From positions 938,254 through 1,002,253 of the forward strand of contig CAJJDN010000001.1 of NCBI GenBank assembly GCA_905182985.1: a DNA stretch of 64,000 nucleotides, in the 5' to 3' direction. Position 1 is the first letter of the stretch. Each line of letters begins with the position of its first letter. Source of the stretch: Paramecium sonneborni (taxonomy: Eukaryota; Ciliophora; Oligohymenophorea; Peniculida; Parameciidae). This document shows positions 50,527-64,000 of this stretch, piece after piece. The notes under the pieces were generated by a model. The model was not told the origin of the DNA and ran no database searches. It was given only the letters and a program-made list of their open reading frames with translations. A program made the translations under genes and the position numbers.

Positions 50527-52560
50527 GAAATCTTGTTACATTTAAATTGATAAATATATGATATATACTCAAAAGTAATTAGTTAAAGGATAGGTGGAAC
50601 AGTTTTCTTAGGATTTATGCCAAATGAACTGGGGATAAAGAAAATATTTTTATTATTAAGGAAATCCATGTAAAAGCTTCTTCTGAAGTAAAAGTATCGT
50701 TTTAATAAAAAATAAATGTTTTAAGAAAATTAAATCACTAAAATATAGTTGTTTTTATAGATGCAAAAAAAAGAAGAATTTATGTATTTAGTTAAAGAAT
50801 ACTGTAATTAAGGTGTTTTGGATGATTTTATTTTGAATCACAATTTATCAGAATATGTTGTTGTCTTCTTTAGATAAAATGCAGCAGTATTCAAATATTT
50901 AGTAATCAAAAAAAATAATTCATAGAGATATTAAACCATAAAATTTATTTTTACATTATGGGTAAGTGAAAGTTGCGGATTAACTAAAGTTATGGATTAA
51001 TCAAATTAAAGTGGAAAATTTTAAACTTTTAGTGCAATACCTGCGTGTATGTCTCCTTAAATAATTAAATCAAAATCTTATAATAGTTTAAGTGAGATAT
51101 GGTCTTTAGGAGTATTTAGAGAATATCATTGGAAAGAAGTCATTCCATTAAAGTTATTAAAGAAAATCTAACATAAAAGAATATATTTTATTTAATTATT
51201 TAAACTTTTGTTTTAATCTAATACCTGAAGGATGTACATTATCAGAACCAACTAAAGATCTTTTAAAAAGCATGCTTGTTATTGATGAAAATAATAGAGT
51301 TTCTTGGTAAGATTTCTTCAATTATAAAGCAATTAAAATTGAATAAAATCCTTAATTTACATTATCAAATTAAGATACAGATGAAGATTTAACATTAAAC
51401 AATTTCTTAATTGAAAGTACAAGTCTCAGTTTATCAAATAAAGAATAAGATGAAATGTAAGCATATGGAAGAAGATATACATTATAAATCTAAAATTTAA
51501 TACTAGAAATTATTTGGCTCATTAAAACATTTTAAATAGAGCCTAGAGAAGCAAAAGATCATTTAGATTCCAAATATCTATAGATATCATTTTTTATAAG
51601 TTGAAAGTCAAAAAAAAATTGTTGTACATTTAATGCAAGTTTTTACTATAAGAAAGAATTTATTTTGTCTTTTCATCATTAAATCAAATGCTATTAATTG
51701 ATTGCAATGAATCAGGAATCTTAGAATTTGATCCACAAGATTGGTTAGAATTAATGACATCTGAATATCTTTAAAATGATTTATAAAAAAATAGATAAAG
51801 TACCTAAAGAGATTTTGAAATATCTAAAAAAGAATTTAAAAAATGGAAAGAATAATTATATGATGCTTAATTTTAATTAAAAAAGTTCTCTATTATTGAA
51901 AGAGGAGTTGCTTAAAGTATTGAAGAAAATGAATATTTAATTATGGCAATTAATAATAATTTCAAAGAAATCTTTTTAATTTTAGCATAATAATTAGAAC
52001 CTATTTATTTATAAATATTAGAAACTAAAAAACCTATTAACAAACACTAAATATACAATGAAAAGAAAATTGATACCATTTTCATCTATGATATTCATAT
52101 GTTTCAGAAATATTGTTAAAAAGCCTTAATTAGATTGTTGAATACAAATAAATTTTTAAAGATATTATGAAGATAGGAAAAGAAAAGAAGAAATAGAACT
52201 ATTACATAGAAATTTAGAAGAAGTATTAAGCTTGGAAGTAAAATTGAATTTATTATTTTTTTATAATTAATTTATTTTTTTGCATAATAGAATTTCAAAT
52301 TTGCAATTTGGAATTAGAAAAAATTTAAGTTGTTTAAAGTTGATACAGAAAGTATATAATAATTAATTAGGAAGTGGAGTTTTGTATCAGAATTTTTTTA
52401 ATTTTTAAGATAATGATGATAATTTAAATATTTAATATTTATTAATAAAAATGTTTAATCAAACCTTTAAGTAAGATTTCATGATCCAAATACGTTTGAA
52501 TAATTCAATAAACTTATGTATTAAACTCATTGATTAGTTTTGAAAAGAGAATTACGATAT
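50527..52560 (+). pseudogene. Decayed protein kinase gene
   Basis: The plus strand has the remains of a Ser/Thr kinase. Start MKSCYIQIDKYMIYTQKQL, then a piece with GTVFLGFMPNELG in another frame, then KIIHRDIKPQNLFLHYG (catalytic loop), a damaged DFG region, CMSPQIIKSKSYNSLSEIWS (APE region and Asp-Trp-like S-W motif) and SMLVIDENNRVSWQDFF (end of the kinase fold). At about 50972-50990 the bases for Asp-Phe-Gly are gone and the frame shifts. Further frameshifts follow in the ~350-residue C-terminal part. Normal introns do not repair these. The type resembles the large ciliate ULK/Atg1-like families, but assignment is loose. Confidence 0.75.
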
Positions 52561-52822
52561 ATTTGTAAAGAAAAAAAATAATATATATAATTATTAATAA
52601 TGGATTTAGTAAAAAGCAATGAGGAAAAAACGAAAATAATTGTAATAAAATTTGTAGTAAGAAATTTTCTGGAGAAAAAGGAGATCATTTTTCTTTCTTG
52701 ATCAAATGAGCCTCAAAACAAAATATTAATATAAATTATATTTGATAAAATTAATCAGTGTTATAATATAATTCTTCACAAATCTTCGCTTTAGCTAATT
52801 ACTATTAAATTTGTAATTAATT

Positions 52823-53830
52823 ATGACTTTTAAAAGGGCATTCATAATTGCCAGTTTTAAGTATTAATCATTCATTTTAATATTTACTTCTTATGACTTC
52901 GATACATTCTTTGATTTCATAAGCTAAACAATAAGACTTATAGAATAAAAGGTCTTCCAAAATTTTACAAAAACCCATAGCCAAATGGAAAAATAAACTT
53001 GTCAAATCAAGTTAATGTAATAACGATTCAATAATTTAGCTCATTTTATGTAAAGAGACTAAGGAGAATAGATATATTAAATTGTACATTTAGATAGAAA
53101 CGTAGAATCAAACTAAAACATTGGATATAAATATCGATCATTAGGAGCATTATTTATTGACAATTTTTTGATGAAGGGTAAAATTTTAGAAAGGTAATAT
53201 GAAAATCATTCAGTTGAATATAAGCTTTCATTTTTTACTTAAAATACTGGAATCTATAGTAGAGATAATTTAGAATATGATAAAATGATGCATTTTTATA
53301 AACTATTACGATACGAAATGATCACAGAAAATAACAGAAATACTTATGAAGGTAAGATTAATAGACCTTATGAGTGTTTTAATTTTTTATTTATTGATGG
53401 AAAATTAGATGGAATTAAAAAAAAAATGAATTATGATTTGCTTAGAATTATGGGTATTAATGAAGAAATGATAGATGATTATATTTAAAAAGAGAATCAA
53501 CTGCCGATATTCTGGGATATTTCTAAATTTGTTAATATAAACGATGGAATTTACTACAATTCTAATTTAATAAATTTTCAAGGAGAAATTTTCACTTCCC
53601 AAATATAAATCAAAAGATTCATATAATCAAATTCTAGTTAAAAGATATCGAATTAATTTCTATATTTTATTTACAATTGTGATAGAAGTTAATTAAATGT
53701 TAATAAAATTGAGAAAAATTTCTTAAGTTATTTTTAGTTGTAATCCCTCTCTATTAAATAATAAATGTAAATACAGAAATCTAGAATAATGAAACCATGC
53801 CTTTTTAAGCCGATAATAGACTAAAAATGA
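52823..53830 (+). CDS. Orphan ORF, 335 residues, possibly 5'-truncated
   Basis: An open frame from the ATG at 52823 to TGA at 53828-53830 with no intron needed. Sequence is well ordered, with charged and aromatic residues spread as in a globular protein (NRPYECFNFLFIDGKLDGI, NQLPIFWDISKFVNINDG, NLINFQGEIFTSQIQIKRF). No signal peptide or membrane segment is clear. I do not recognise the family. It follows directly after the decayed kinase, so it may be the surviving 3' part of a larger gene, perhaps itself on the way to decay. The start codon is therefore uncertain. Confidence 0.5.
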
Positions 53831-53965
53831 AATGATTATTTATTTAAAAATATTATAATTAATATATCATCTATTTATTAGCGATATTAATACTTAATTT
53901 TAAATTGTGATTTTTTTATAATGTTATTAATTTATTATCTAAAACAGCCCAATATACAAAAATAT

Positions 53966-56900
53966 TCATTCATTTGATTTTAATATTTGCCCATGCTCAG
54001 CTGTATAAAGCGGGCGACTTGAACTAAAAGTCGAGTGATGAAATCCAATTAGACTTGATTCTCTATAAGTATTGCTCAGATACATATTTTTCTCTTTGAT
54101 TTATCTGTTTTTTGTCTTGAAAAATTATCTTATCATTTTAAATCGCATTTATATTCTCTCTTCTTATTCTTTTCTTAACATCAAATAAGGTTTCAAACAT
54201 GCATATTAAATATTAACTTTTGGAAATTTAAAAATAATTAATTTTCTTAATGAATCTAATTATAAATTTAATCTTTAAAGATAAACAACAAAAATTCTTT
54301 TTAATAATAATACTGTCTATTTGTAAATTAGAAATAAAATAATAATTTATGTTGGATAATTTAAATAATTTATTTCTTCTTACTAAATTACGTATAATAA
54401 AAGACTACAAATTAATGTGATTGATAATAAAAAGGAAATTTTCCCATCAATTTAACTTATAGATTATAATTTATAAGGTTAAATTTCTAAACAAAGTTTA
54501 TAGTAAATTAAGACAATAAGAAACATAAAAATACCCTTTATTAAAATTTATTATTCAAAATAATTAACAATTAAAATTATTGATATCTTTTGTAACATTT
54601 TCAAAATCTCCCAATAATATGATTTAGATGTGTATTCATTATATAAGAATGAAAATTTTTAAATGGAACTTCTATCATCTAAAAAATTTTTAATTTTTCT
54701 CATTTAAAAAAATAAAAAAGCAGGAATTAGTAATCCGATAAAAATTAAAATTGGATAAATAAATCTTTACGACCAAATTCTATGTGAATCAGTATCAAAT
54801 TTACTAGCAACATTAGCTTATATCCAATCAATCCCTGATAAGTGACGTTTTGTAATTAAAGAAACTCCCCTAAAATAATAAAAATAAATAATATTACCAT
54901 TTCATAATATTTTATAAATTTAAACAGTATAAATAGATTATAGAGGAAAAGATATATGATTTTGAAAATGTCACATATTTTTTAATAAGTATGATTAAAA
55001 ACAAAAAGGAACAACAAGCAAAATGAAATAAAGGTAACAACAAAATAATTATAAAATGAGTATATTCATATTGAATAGTAACTAAGGAAGGAATAGAGCA
55101 ATCTAATTGATAAGTTACTAAATAAGTGGAATCTCCTAAAAATAAGACAATATTTGATAGATTTGAAAATATAGTTATTTATAGAGTGCTAATTAAAGAT
55201 AATATTTAAAAATTATTATTAGTCATTTTAATTAGAGTGCTTGTTTAATCCATCATTTATTTGTAAATGGTTTGATAATGACGATATAAACATTTAAATT
55301 TAAATAATTATTTATTTGATAATGTATTACTTCTAACAGTTAAAATAATTAGTAACATGATCCATAGAGATTCTAAAATCATGAATATTAATTAGAGACT
55401 AAATCTTCCACATTTTTAGCAATAACTTTCTTTGTTATTTAAATAAGATCCTTGCCCTCTAATATTAAATAAATCGCATTCTTCACATAAAGCTCCATGT
55501 GATCCAATGGCACATGAATTATCAGATACATCCCATCCACCAAGACATCTAATTGGATATTTATTACATTTCTCAATATAATTAGATCTAAAAGAGGGTC
55601 TCCAATAACCTGGCTAAAGCTCTATCATAGCACCAGTAGTGTTTTTAATCATTTAGATATTCATTCTAGAACATGATGTGCTTTTTACTTCAACTGAATA
55701 AAATCCCTAAATATTATCACATTTTATGCATTTCTAGCTCTCAAAATATTCTCCAATTTGGCAAACAAAAGTTTTTAAATAGAATCTCATTTAATATTCT
55801 TTACTTACAATACTATTACATTATATATCAACTTATAAGTAAGATTAATCAGATAAATAAGGATCTAAAATAAATATCAAATCATTAAGATCATAATTTT
55901 ATTCAAACTCATTAAATATTATACTTTTTATTTCAGAATTATTTGATAGTTAAATTAATTTATCTAAAAAGATTTGGCTTACATTTAATAGACATTTAGT
56001 CTGCTTTAAATCAAAAATTTATTCATTCAGACAATTCATAGATTAAAGTATATAGCTATAATTTAAAATAGTATAGGAACTTGTTTTAAAATTAAATTTT
56101 TAGTAATTACTTAACGAAATTCCACTAGGCATATAAATAAATTTTGCTGGTTTTGATTTATTAAAATATTTAATAATCTATATAGTCTTATTTCCTTCCT
56201 TCAGATTTTATTTAATTGTAGGTTTATTATTTATTTATAATTATAGTTCAGTTGGTTCTGTTGCAATATTATTTGCAAAATAATATGCCTTGTTATCGAT
56301 TAATAAAATGGTCATCAAATTTAAACTAAATAAGGTTTTATCATAAATTGCTCCACCTATATCAGCTTGATTACTAATTAAACTTACATCCTTAAATTCT
56401 AATAATTAAGAGTTATCTACTGTTTTATAATATATCGCTCCTCCAGAAACAAGAGCATTATTTGATAAAAAAACTGATTTGTGAATTTTTAATCTGAAAT
56501 TAGATAAATTTATAGCCCCTCCATTTTAAGCAGAATTATGAGAAAATATTGATTTGGTTATTAAGTGAAAAATTTAACTAATAATCGAATTCAAACATAA
56601 ACATGATCCTAAACCACAAATATTTTTAAAAAATTATAAATTAATTAAATTAATCTTGTGGACTAATTATTTATTGTTAATATAAAGTAATCCTAATTAG
56701 CAAGCTTTACAATTATTATTATACAGTTACATAGACACAACTTAAGCTGAAGTAATATTGTTATTAAGATCTATTTCTACTAAGGAACTGAAATTTGTTA
56801 TATCATTTGTATTAAAGATATTCAGGTTTATTTTTTCTATATTATTAAACTTATTTATTTTATTCATATCAAGTTCATTAAAATTACTAATAAGAGTTGA

Positions 56901-59900
56901 CTTTATATAAAGAGCCGATTTCACAGCTAAATATGATAATTAAATCAAATTACATGATAAATTTTCAATATAAATAAGATGACTTAAAAAAGAATTTAAA
57001 TTGTATACCACTATTCTTTCCAAATAGAGTCTTTTTGCAAAAATAAGATAAAGAATTGGTTAAGCAAAGTATCCAGATACCTTAAAATCATACAAGGATA
57101 TTACTCTAAAAATAATAGAATATATTTGTACACATTTTGAAGAGAAAACATAGCTGATTCTTGATATATCTAATAATTATTTAAATCTATTGAATAACTT
57201 TTAAAAAATAAAAGTAATTGTTAAAGTGAATTTTCTATTTCTATGTCAATTAATTCAATAGAAGAAATAGAATCAATATTTGTATTACTTACTTAGAAGA
57301 AAATTGCTGAATAGAAAACAGCAAAGACATCTTTAAATGTAACGTTTTATAATTTTAATTGACATTGATATTTGGAAGGTTTGATATAAAGGACACCTCC
57401 TTTTAAACCACTAGTAGAATTCAAAAAAATAGAATCTTTAATAAATAAATTTAAGTAGGAATTTTCTGAATTGATATATATACTTCCACCTCTTCCTTCT
57501 TAGCTTCTTTAAACATTAGTTGATGAGTTATTAAAAATTGTTGTCTAAATATCTATCAATCCAAAAAATTTAGTTGTTATACTTACCACTCCTCCCTCTA
57601 ATCCAATTATATTTTCAAAATGACATTGTTTTATAATTAATTATTAAGTTTAAAAATTAAATAAGCCACCTTAAGAGTTTATAAGAGCAGAAGCACCTAA
57701 TAAATCAAATTATAATATTTATTCTTATTAATATTTATTGATGTAAGATTAAACTTAATTTATATTTACACTTGTTATATTAAGTAATATAGTTTAATAA
57801 GTTTATATTAAGAAAATTGAATTACTTGAGTTCAAGACAACAACATCATTAATTTAATTTTGTTCTAATTAGAGCATACTTAATTCTGAAACAATTACAG
57901 CAATAGCAGCAGAAGAAATTTTTGTATCTTAAACAAATTCATTGAGAAATATTCCATTAAATTGAGAATTTGTAATGAATATATTTTATTTAATCAAGCT
58001 TGTTATATAAAATATAGTTGAAATTTCTGAAAATGATACTTTAATCAATTGAATATTCTCAAAGATTATATTTTAGATTTTTAAGCATGCATCTAATTTA
58101 TCTTGCAATTTTATTAGATTTAATTAAAAAAAAATCACATTAACACTTAATTAATCTTATAACACTATCTGATTTAATTTTATTATCTATGCTTCAATTA
58201 TGAAAATAGTGTTTAAAGATTATTCCTTTATTATATTCATATTTGATGAAATTTTTGTTATATTTGAAATTATTTTAACTTCTGAAATGGATACATATTC
58301 ACAATTCTTTATAAAAAATTCAATAGACCCTGGTTGTCTAATCAATTTAATATATTCCATTATAATCTGAGTAACTTGAAATTAAAAAAAATAGAAATTA
58401 AAATTTAAGTTTTAATTAAGTGAATGTAAGTTGTATATTTAAATATTTTTTAAAGTTACTCTTATATCCTCAAAACTATATTAGGGAATAGATATAATGT
58501 TAAATTCTTAATAATAACAGTCAAAAATTTAAAGATTTTCAAATGAATATTCTTCCTTAGTATAAGAAATAAGTGATTTAATTTTATGAATAATTTTTGA
58601 ATTAGAAATAAAGCTATTACACACTTTAATATTTTAAACAAATGCCTTGGAAGATAATCTAATTAAATCACTATTATAAAATTGAACATTTTAGAGATCT
58701 ATATCAATGATTGATGTCATATCCGTAATTGGTATAGTGATAAGAGCTGAATTTCTAATTAAACAATTTTTTATAACTAAATTTTAAAGTCTAAAATTGC
58801 CCTTTAATTCTAAACCAAAATTATTAATAAAATAACTCTCGCTAAAATTACAATCTATAAATTTCAATTAGATTATAGAAATGTTATGATATTGATTCAT
58901 ATCTAAGAGACTTAAGAAATTAGTTTAAGAGAATGAGCAATTCTAAAATGTTACATTCTATAAGATTATGAAATCAAGTTATGTAATTGATTTATTAATA
59001 TTTGTTAAATTTAGAAAAGTAGTATTAAATAAGGCAATATTCTAAAAGAGAACATTAGTGAAATTAATTTGGTTTGGATTTTAAACAGCAATTTAATAAG
59101 ATCTTTCAACAGTTGTTGTGTCAAAAATTTCATAATAATTACTAAAAGTGGTGTTTGTATCCTAAAAAATACAGTTTTCAAATAAAAGGCTAATTATACT
59201 AAGTGACTCAAAAACTAACATGGAGGATTAAGTTTAACTAAAAAGGATACTTGTTTGTTTAAATTAGATTTCTTAAAAATTTAGAAATCTTAGCTTTCCA
59301 AAAATGAAACCATAAGAAATGTTTTAAGAATAATAAATAAGTTTGGAAGTTCTAAGGCTAAAGATTAAAGAAATATAATTATTAGGTACATCATGTAGAT
59401 TGAAAAATGATTATTCGACCAAATTTGTAGAACTAGAGTTGATAAAAAAAGTAAATCCTGAACTACTTCTTAGATTATAATATTTTTGGTTATTTGATGA
59501 TTCAAGTTGTATTTGATTTGTATAAAAGTTTTTAAAATTTGTAAAATTCTTAATGAATTAAATTAATAAATACTTAAGAATGATGTAATTCACATTTTGG
59601 CACTTCTAAAGAGCATCTTCTAGGTAATTGTAATCGATTATCAAAAAATATATAATTATGAGTAGTTGATTTTTGAAGACATCTGTAAGTTAATTCTTTA
59701 GTAAGAGTAGTTGTAATTAGGTAAGGATTAATTAAATATATTTCCTAATTTTACCTAGGTTTGCAATATTCACAAAAATATGGACAATCCGAACATTTTA
59801 AATTAAGAATAGTAAGTCGTTTAGTACCTTCATTAGTAGATGAACAAGTTCTGCACCCTTTGTCATAAAATTCACAATTTTATGAGTCAGCTTATTAACA

Positions 59901-62606
59901 TAAAGTATCTGAAACTATATCATAAGTAGTGATGCATTTTTTAACTCTTAATTTTAAAGAGTCTAAGATTTAGGATCCAGGATGTTATTTTGTTAAACTA
60001 AAAATGAAAGGAGTCAATTAAAGTTTAAATAAAGGTTCAAACCATTAGTATTACTCACATTCTTAATAAACAGAATTATAGTCCAGACAAGACATACACA
60101 AACCATATTAATAATGTAAATAGTATCCAGATTCACATTAAATACAGTAATATTAATTCGATTGAATTTTTATACAACTCAAACACTTCGTTAAATATTA
60201 TCTGCAATCTAAAATAGAATTACTTAATGAAAAATTTTAGTCTATTATACAAATTTCTTTGCCTTATTGATTTATGTAATAACTTTAACATGAAATTCCT
60301 AAGGGATATACATTCCTCTCACATTACTCAGATACAAAATTAAAAATGAATCCATTCTTACATAAAGCACAAGCAACTGATAAATCTTCTTGATCATAAT
60401 TAAATGGTTAATGTTAAAAGATAGTATTATAATTAATATCAGATTTCAAATATTGAAAACAATACTTACAATTTGGAATTTAACATGGATAACAATCATT
60501 CTATTCCATATTTAAGAAATAATTATCATTATCATAACATTGAGTACATTTATTTGGTTAAACTTACTAGCATCTTGGATAGAGAACTTAAGTTGGATAA
60601 TTATCTAAACAAATTAATTATAAATTAATGTAAACACATTTTTAGCAACTTGATTAACATGATTTGCATTCTCCATCTAACATAATTGCATCATATTTAC
60701 AAATCACCATTATTTTTTATTATAAATGATAATAATTACTTTATTAACAATCACTGGCATATGGATAACTTAAACACAAATTATTACAAAAGGAACAAAA
60801 ACTTAATTCTTCATTATTAAACAAATAAATTGCATAAGGGTCCAGATTTATTGAAAGTATTGATATTGGCACTATAATATCTTATGTAAATGTATTATTT
60901 TCACTATTATTATACTGTTGATAATTCATTGTACAAATTGGATTATAGACCCAAGAATTTGGATATTAAATGCATTCTGGACAAAAATACAGCTTTGTTA
61001 ATTTAGGACTAAAAATTTTTAATTAAATTACCATGCATAACATACATCCTCATACTTAAAATATCCATAACTACAAACTATAATTGGATATTCTAAATCA
61101 TATTCTTTCTTTGTTGATAATTATACTAAATTGTCTTATACTGTTGAGGTTGAAACTTAATAACATGAATTTACATTTATATCTAAATATCCAGGTTTAC
61201 AGATGCATTTAAAATCAAATGATAATTATCTATTTGAAGCCGTTGTGCAACTTAAACACTAATTTAATTAAGGTCCTGTGCATGTAGAACAAGAATAATG
61301 ACATTTTGGTGTATATGTTGTCAGACAAGTATAGAAATAAGCTAGATTAAATTAACCAGATGCAATGCTTCTATCAGCAAGTGTTCCCCCTAAATGAATA
61401 ATTAGCATTAGATCTGAAAACTAATTAACATTTGTGATTGTTTTTGAAAATTGATAGTTTTATTGCACAAAATTTAAATTCAAAGATATCTAATTATTTC
61501 TAAATGAATATGAAAAATAATGCCAATTATAAAGAGAATATTATACGCCAATTTAGTAGGTAACAATCTTTTCTAATGGATCACCAGTATTCGATAATTT
61601 AGGTATTGAAGGAAATGAAAATGTTTAGTAGATAATCTCAATCACTTAAATTGTTGAATTTATGAAATATGCTACTTAAGCTATTCTTCCTCCTATTTAA
61701 GTTTAATAATTTTTATTTGGATTCTACTATATATGCATTACATTTATATAATTATTGTTAACACCTTTATTTTCTTCTATCTTTACCCATGTAGTAATAC
61801 CATATGATCTTGAAATTAATTCTTTTATTGTAAATTCGTAGTACTACTCTATCGTAAAATTAAATTAATTTCTCATTGCATAACCAGAATTTGAGCTACA
61901 AGTTTTTTAAGTTGTTGCAATAAATCTTGTTGAAGATGTTATTAATTGAAACTTAATGACTCCTTGAAACTAATAGTATCCTAGTGATTTTGACTTAATA
62001 ATGATTAATTCTTACTATTTTTGAATCCCCAATATAAAATGAAAAATAGTCAGTAATGGCAAAATATTCATTTTAAAAAGTCTTTTGAAATATTACATTC
62101 TTATTTGAACTTTAATAGAAAGTAATGTTTAACGATTTTAAAATTGCATCATTTCTTATTTCTAAACAATACCAATAACCTTCATAATTTAAATTACTAA
62201 CTAAGAATTATTAAATATAGCTTTGTTTTTAAGTTATTATTTCAAAATAATGTGTCAATGTCTTCATTGTTGTATCGATTTTCAAATATTGCAAAAATAC
62301 ATATGAAACATTTGATTCACTCACTTTGCCATTTTAAATTGCAAATATTATATAATTATTAGCATTGTTCATTTATAAGCTAGTATAGGAGTAAGAAGCT
62401 GGTGTATATTTTTATTCAACTGTGAAGTATAAGGAATTGTTCCAATCAATCATTTAATATTCATATTAATAGTTCTATTAGATTGGATTGACAGTTCCAA
62501 ACTATCCTTCAATGACTCTAAATATTAAACATAGTGAGAATATTAAAATCATTAATAATTATTTAATTTATTTTGTTACTTTGTAATACTTATATGAAAA
62601 TGTCAT
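53966..62606 (-). CDS. Giant polytopic surface protein of the ciliate beta-helix/Cys-rich family
   Basis: ATG at 62606, TGA at 53966-53968. At least five introns (25, 23, 25, 26 and 28 nt) leave exactly 2838 codons. From the N-terminus: signal anchor (LLMILIFSLCLIFRVIEG); ~450 residues of ectodomain; Cys-rich modules (about 59750-61330, CxxC repeats); ~1300 residues of short Asn/Ile/Phe/Ser-rich repeats that look like a parallel beta-helix; then the hallmark GYWRPSFRSNYIEKC, CLGGWDVSDNSC and GSHGALCEECDLFNIRGQG, followed by about seven membrane segments and a cytoplasmic tail ending SSSRPLYTAEHGQILKSNE. This C-terminal block is typical of a large ciliate membrane-protein family of unknown function, perhaps surface or receptor-like. 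Confidence 0.85.
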
Positions 62607-63559
62607 AATATATCACAATATATATAAAAATTTACCTTTCAAAAAGTTTTATTCAACATGATTATTTAAATATCTAAGAAACAAAGTGAAATTCTTGTAA
62701 AATGCTTAAAGAAAAAAAAATCAGAAAATCATATAGGATTACTATTCACCATCTCTAACCACTATTTCTTGAGCCTATAAAATTTGTATTTGTTAAAAAA
62801 TATCATGATCATCTTATTTAGACATTAGATTCATTTGATTTTTCTTTAAGTCTACTGGTAAATGAAATAAAAATATAAATTATTTAATTTTGACATATTT
62901 ATTATTGATGGATCCTTGATTTATTTAAGTATGTTTGATTATCTTAACTTAAGATTGAATTGATTAGTATTAAATTATTCTCTCAATCTGTTCATTTATA
63001 ATATTTTGATTATCTTGAACAAATCTTCTCGTATTTAGTTAAACTTCTAAACTTTAATAACTTCATCTTTATTATTCAATTTCTTAATTTAAATTTTCTT
63101 TCAGTATCATCAAAATAAGTAACTTTTAATATTTTATAATCTTAACTTTAAATTTTCCAATTCTCAATCATAAATTTATCTCTCTAAAAATAAACTTGTT
63201 TTCATTTTAATAAAGTATTATTTTTCCATCGTTCTATTCCTTTAAATTTATCAAAATGTTAGTTTTCTTAATATAAAGGTTAACGCTGCATAGTTGTTAA
63301 CATTAGAAACTTTATAATAGCCAAAATTATCATATATCAAGAAAAAATAATGAAAAAGCAAATATTTTTTATTTGACAATTGTAAGAAAGTTTTATTAAA
63401 ATAAAAATGAAAATTATTTTTTTTTTCAAGTTTTTAAAATGTATTTATTTAAGCTTATGAATCTAAAGATGAATGAAAGCATAAAAAATCTTTTAGCAAT
63501 ATCAAATCTATTAATGTGAATTTAATTAATAATAATTTTACAGTAGCATAATTTCAGTT
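62607..63559. other. Gene remnants, no intact gene
   Basis: A plus-strand frame at about 62701-62894 (64 residues, start MLKEKKIRKSYRITIHHL) and minus-strand pieces at about 63000-63270 (KILKVTYFDDTERKFKLRN, with broken frames) look like coding relics. The second recalls the first strand of a PB1-type or similar small domain, but this is weak. TGA codons interrupt both and no intron set repairs them. The remainder is A+T-rich with nothing recognisable. Confidence 0.35.
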
Positions 63560-63898
63560 TCAACTTTAAAAAACTGTAAAGCCCTCATTTAAATGATGGC
63601 AACTTAAACAATATGGAATACCTAAAAGGTTAATTGACCTAAAATATATATGTGGTCTACTTATTCTCAAAGCTTAATAAAAAACTACAATTATCCCTAA
63701 AAAAGCATCTTTTTCATCATCATTTTCATAAAAGATGTTCACTAATTGTTGCATTGATTTTTTAAATCTGAAAATAATTGAATTAATAGCTTTCAAAACA
63801 ATCTTTTTAAGTAGTTTTATTTTATTAAAGTCTAATTTTATTGCTTTATATTTCTTCTTAATCCTACTTTTTTTCTGCCATAATGAGAGAGAAATTTC
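63560..63898 (-). CDS. Short ORF, probably 3' exon or remnant
   Basis: An open minus-strand frame of 112 codons to TGA at 63560-63562. It reads as a helical, basic then hydrophobic protein (LLKKIVLKAINSIIFRFKKS, QQLVNIFYENDDEKDAFLG, LGIPYCLSCHHLNEGF). No start codon is convincing within the frame; upstream is a TGA, so a further exon to the right or decay is possible. Family not recognised. Confidence 0.4.
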
Positions 63899-64000
63899 TC
63901 AGTAATACATTACTGTCTAACTAACATTTCTGGGGTTAATTTCATTGTTCCATTTATTGTTTTTTTAATCATTTCTGAATTATTTCCTTCCTTATTTTTA

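Noticed and set aside
53985..54085. A G+C-richer stretch with GCTCAGCTG, a small hairpin and TGATGA, looking like a tRNA or snoRNA.
   Set aside because: No matching acceptor stem or T-arm exists, and the minus strand reads in frame as the C-terminal tail (SSSRPLYTAEHGQ) of the giant membrane protein.

Overview
This window is macronuclear-type DNA from a ciliate, most likely Paramecium. It is extremely A+T rich. Long coding frames stay open only if TAA and TAG are read as glutamine and TGA is the sole stop. Genes are interrupted by very short introns (about 21-32 nt, GT...AG, mostly GTA...TAG). Removing them restores frames and makes CDS lengths divisible by three. Tiny introns, 15-40 bp intergenic gaps and the protein families seen all fit Paramecium; the species cannot be told from the sequence.

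Left part (1-18 kb), almost all on the minus strand: a coiled-coil protein cut by the window edge; a membrane protein present twice as an exact 1116-bp duplication around a single N; a DUSP-domain protein; a large AlkB-like 2-oxoglutarate/Fe(II) oxygenase; a secreted class 2-type lipase present 1.5 times around a 354-N gap; a 1030-aa helical protein; and VPS54 of the GARP tethering complex.

Middle (18-37 kb), mixed strands: a decayed plus-strand gene, prefoldin subunit 4, a PIWI-family Argonaute, two coiled-coil proteins (one with leucine-rich repeats, centriolin-like), a TPR protein with a C-terminal membrane anchor, a protein with four globin-like modules, a Cdc20/Cdh1 APC/C activator, a C2H2 zinc-finger protein, a cis-prenyltransferase, a zinc-finger/beta-propeller protein and a decayed MORN-like gene.

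Right part (37-64 kb): an 8.2-kb furin-like Cys-rich membrane protein with a long Glu/Gln-rich tail, two tiny genes (one EF-hand), the ribosome-biogenesis WD40 protein WDR3/Utp12, the glucosyltransferase ALG8, a kinase pseudogene that has lost its DFG motif, an orphan ORF, and an 8.6-kb minus-strand gene for a giant ectodomain plus polytopic membrane protein, followed by gene remnants to the window end.

The genes are mostly unrelated housekeeping and ciliate-specific functions. There are no operons. The cis-prenyltransferase and ALG8 both serve dolichol-linked N-glycosylation, but 15 kb apart. The most interesting items are the four-module globin-like protein, the AlkB-like fusion gene, the PIWI protein with a Glu at its first catalytic position, the gene decay captured in several places, and the two assembly-type duplications.
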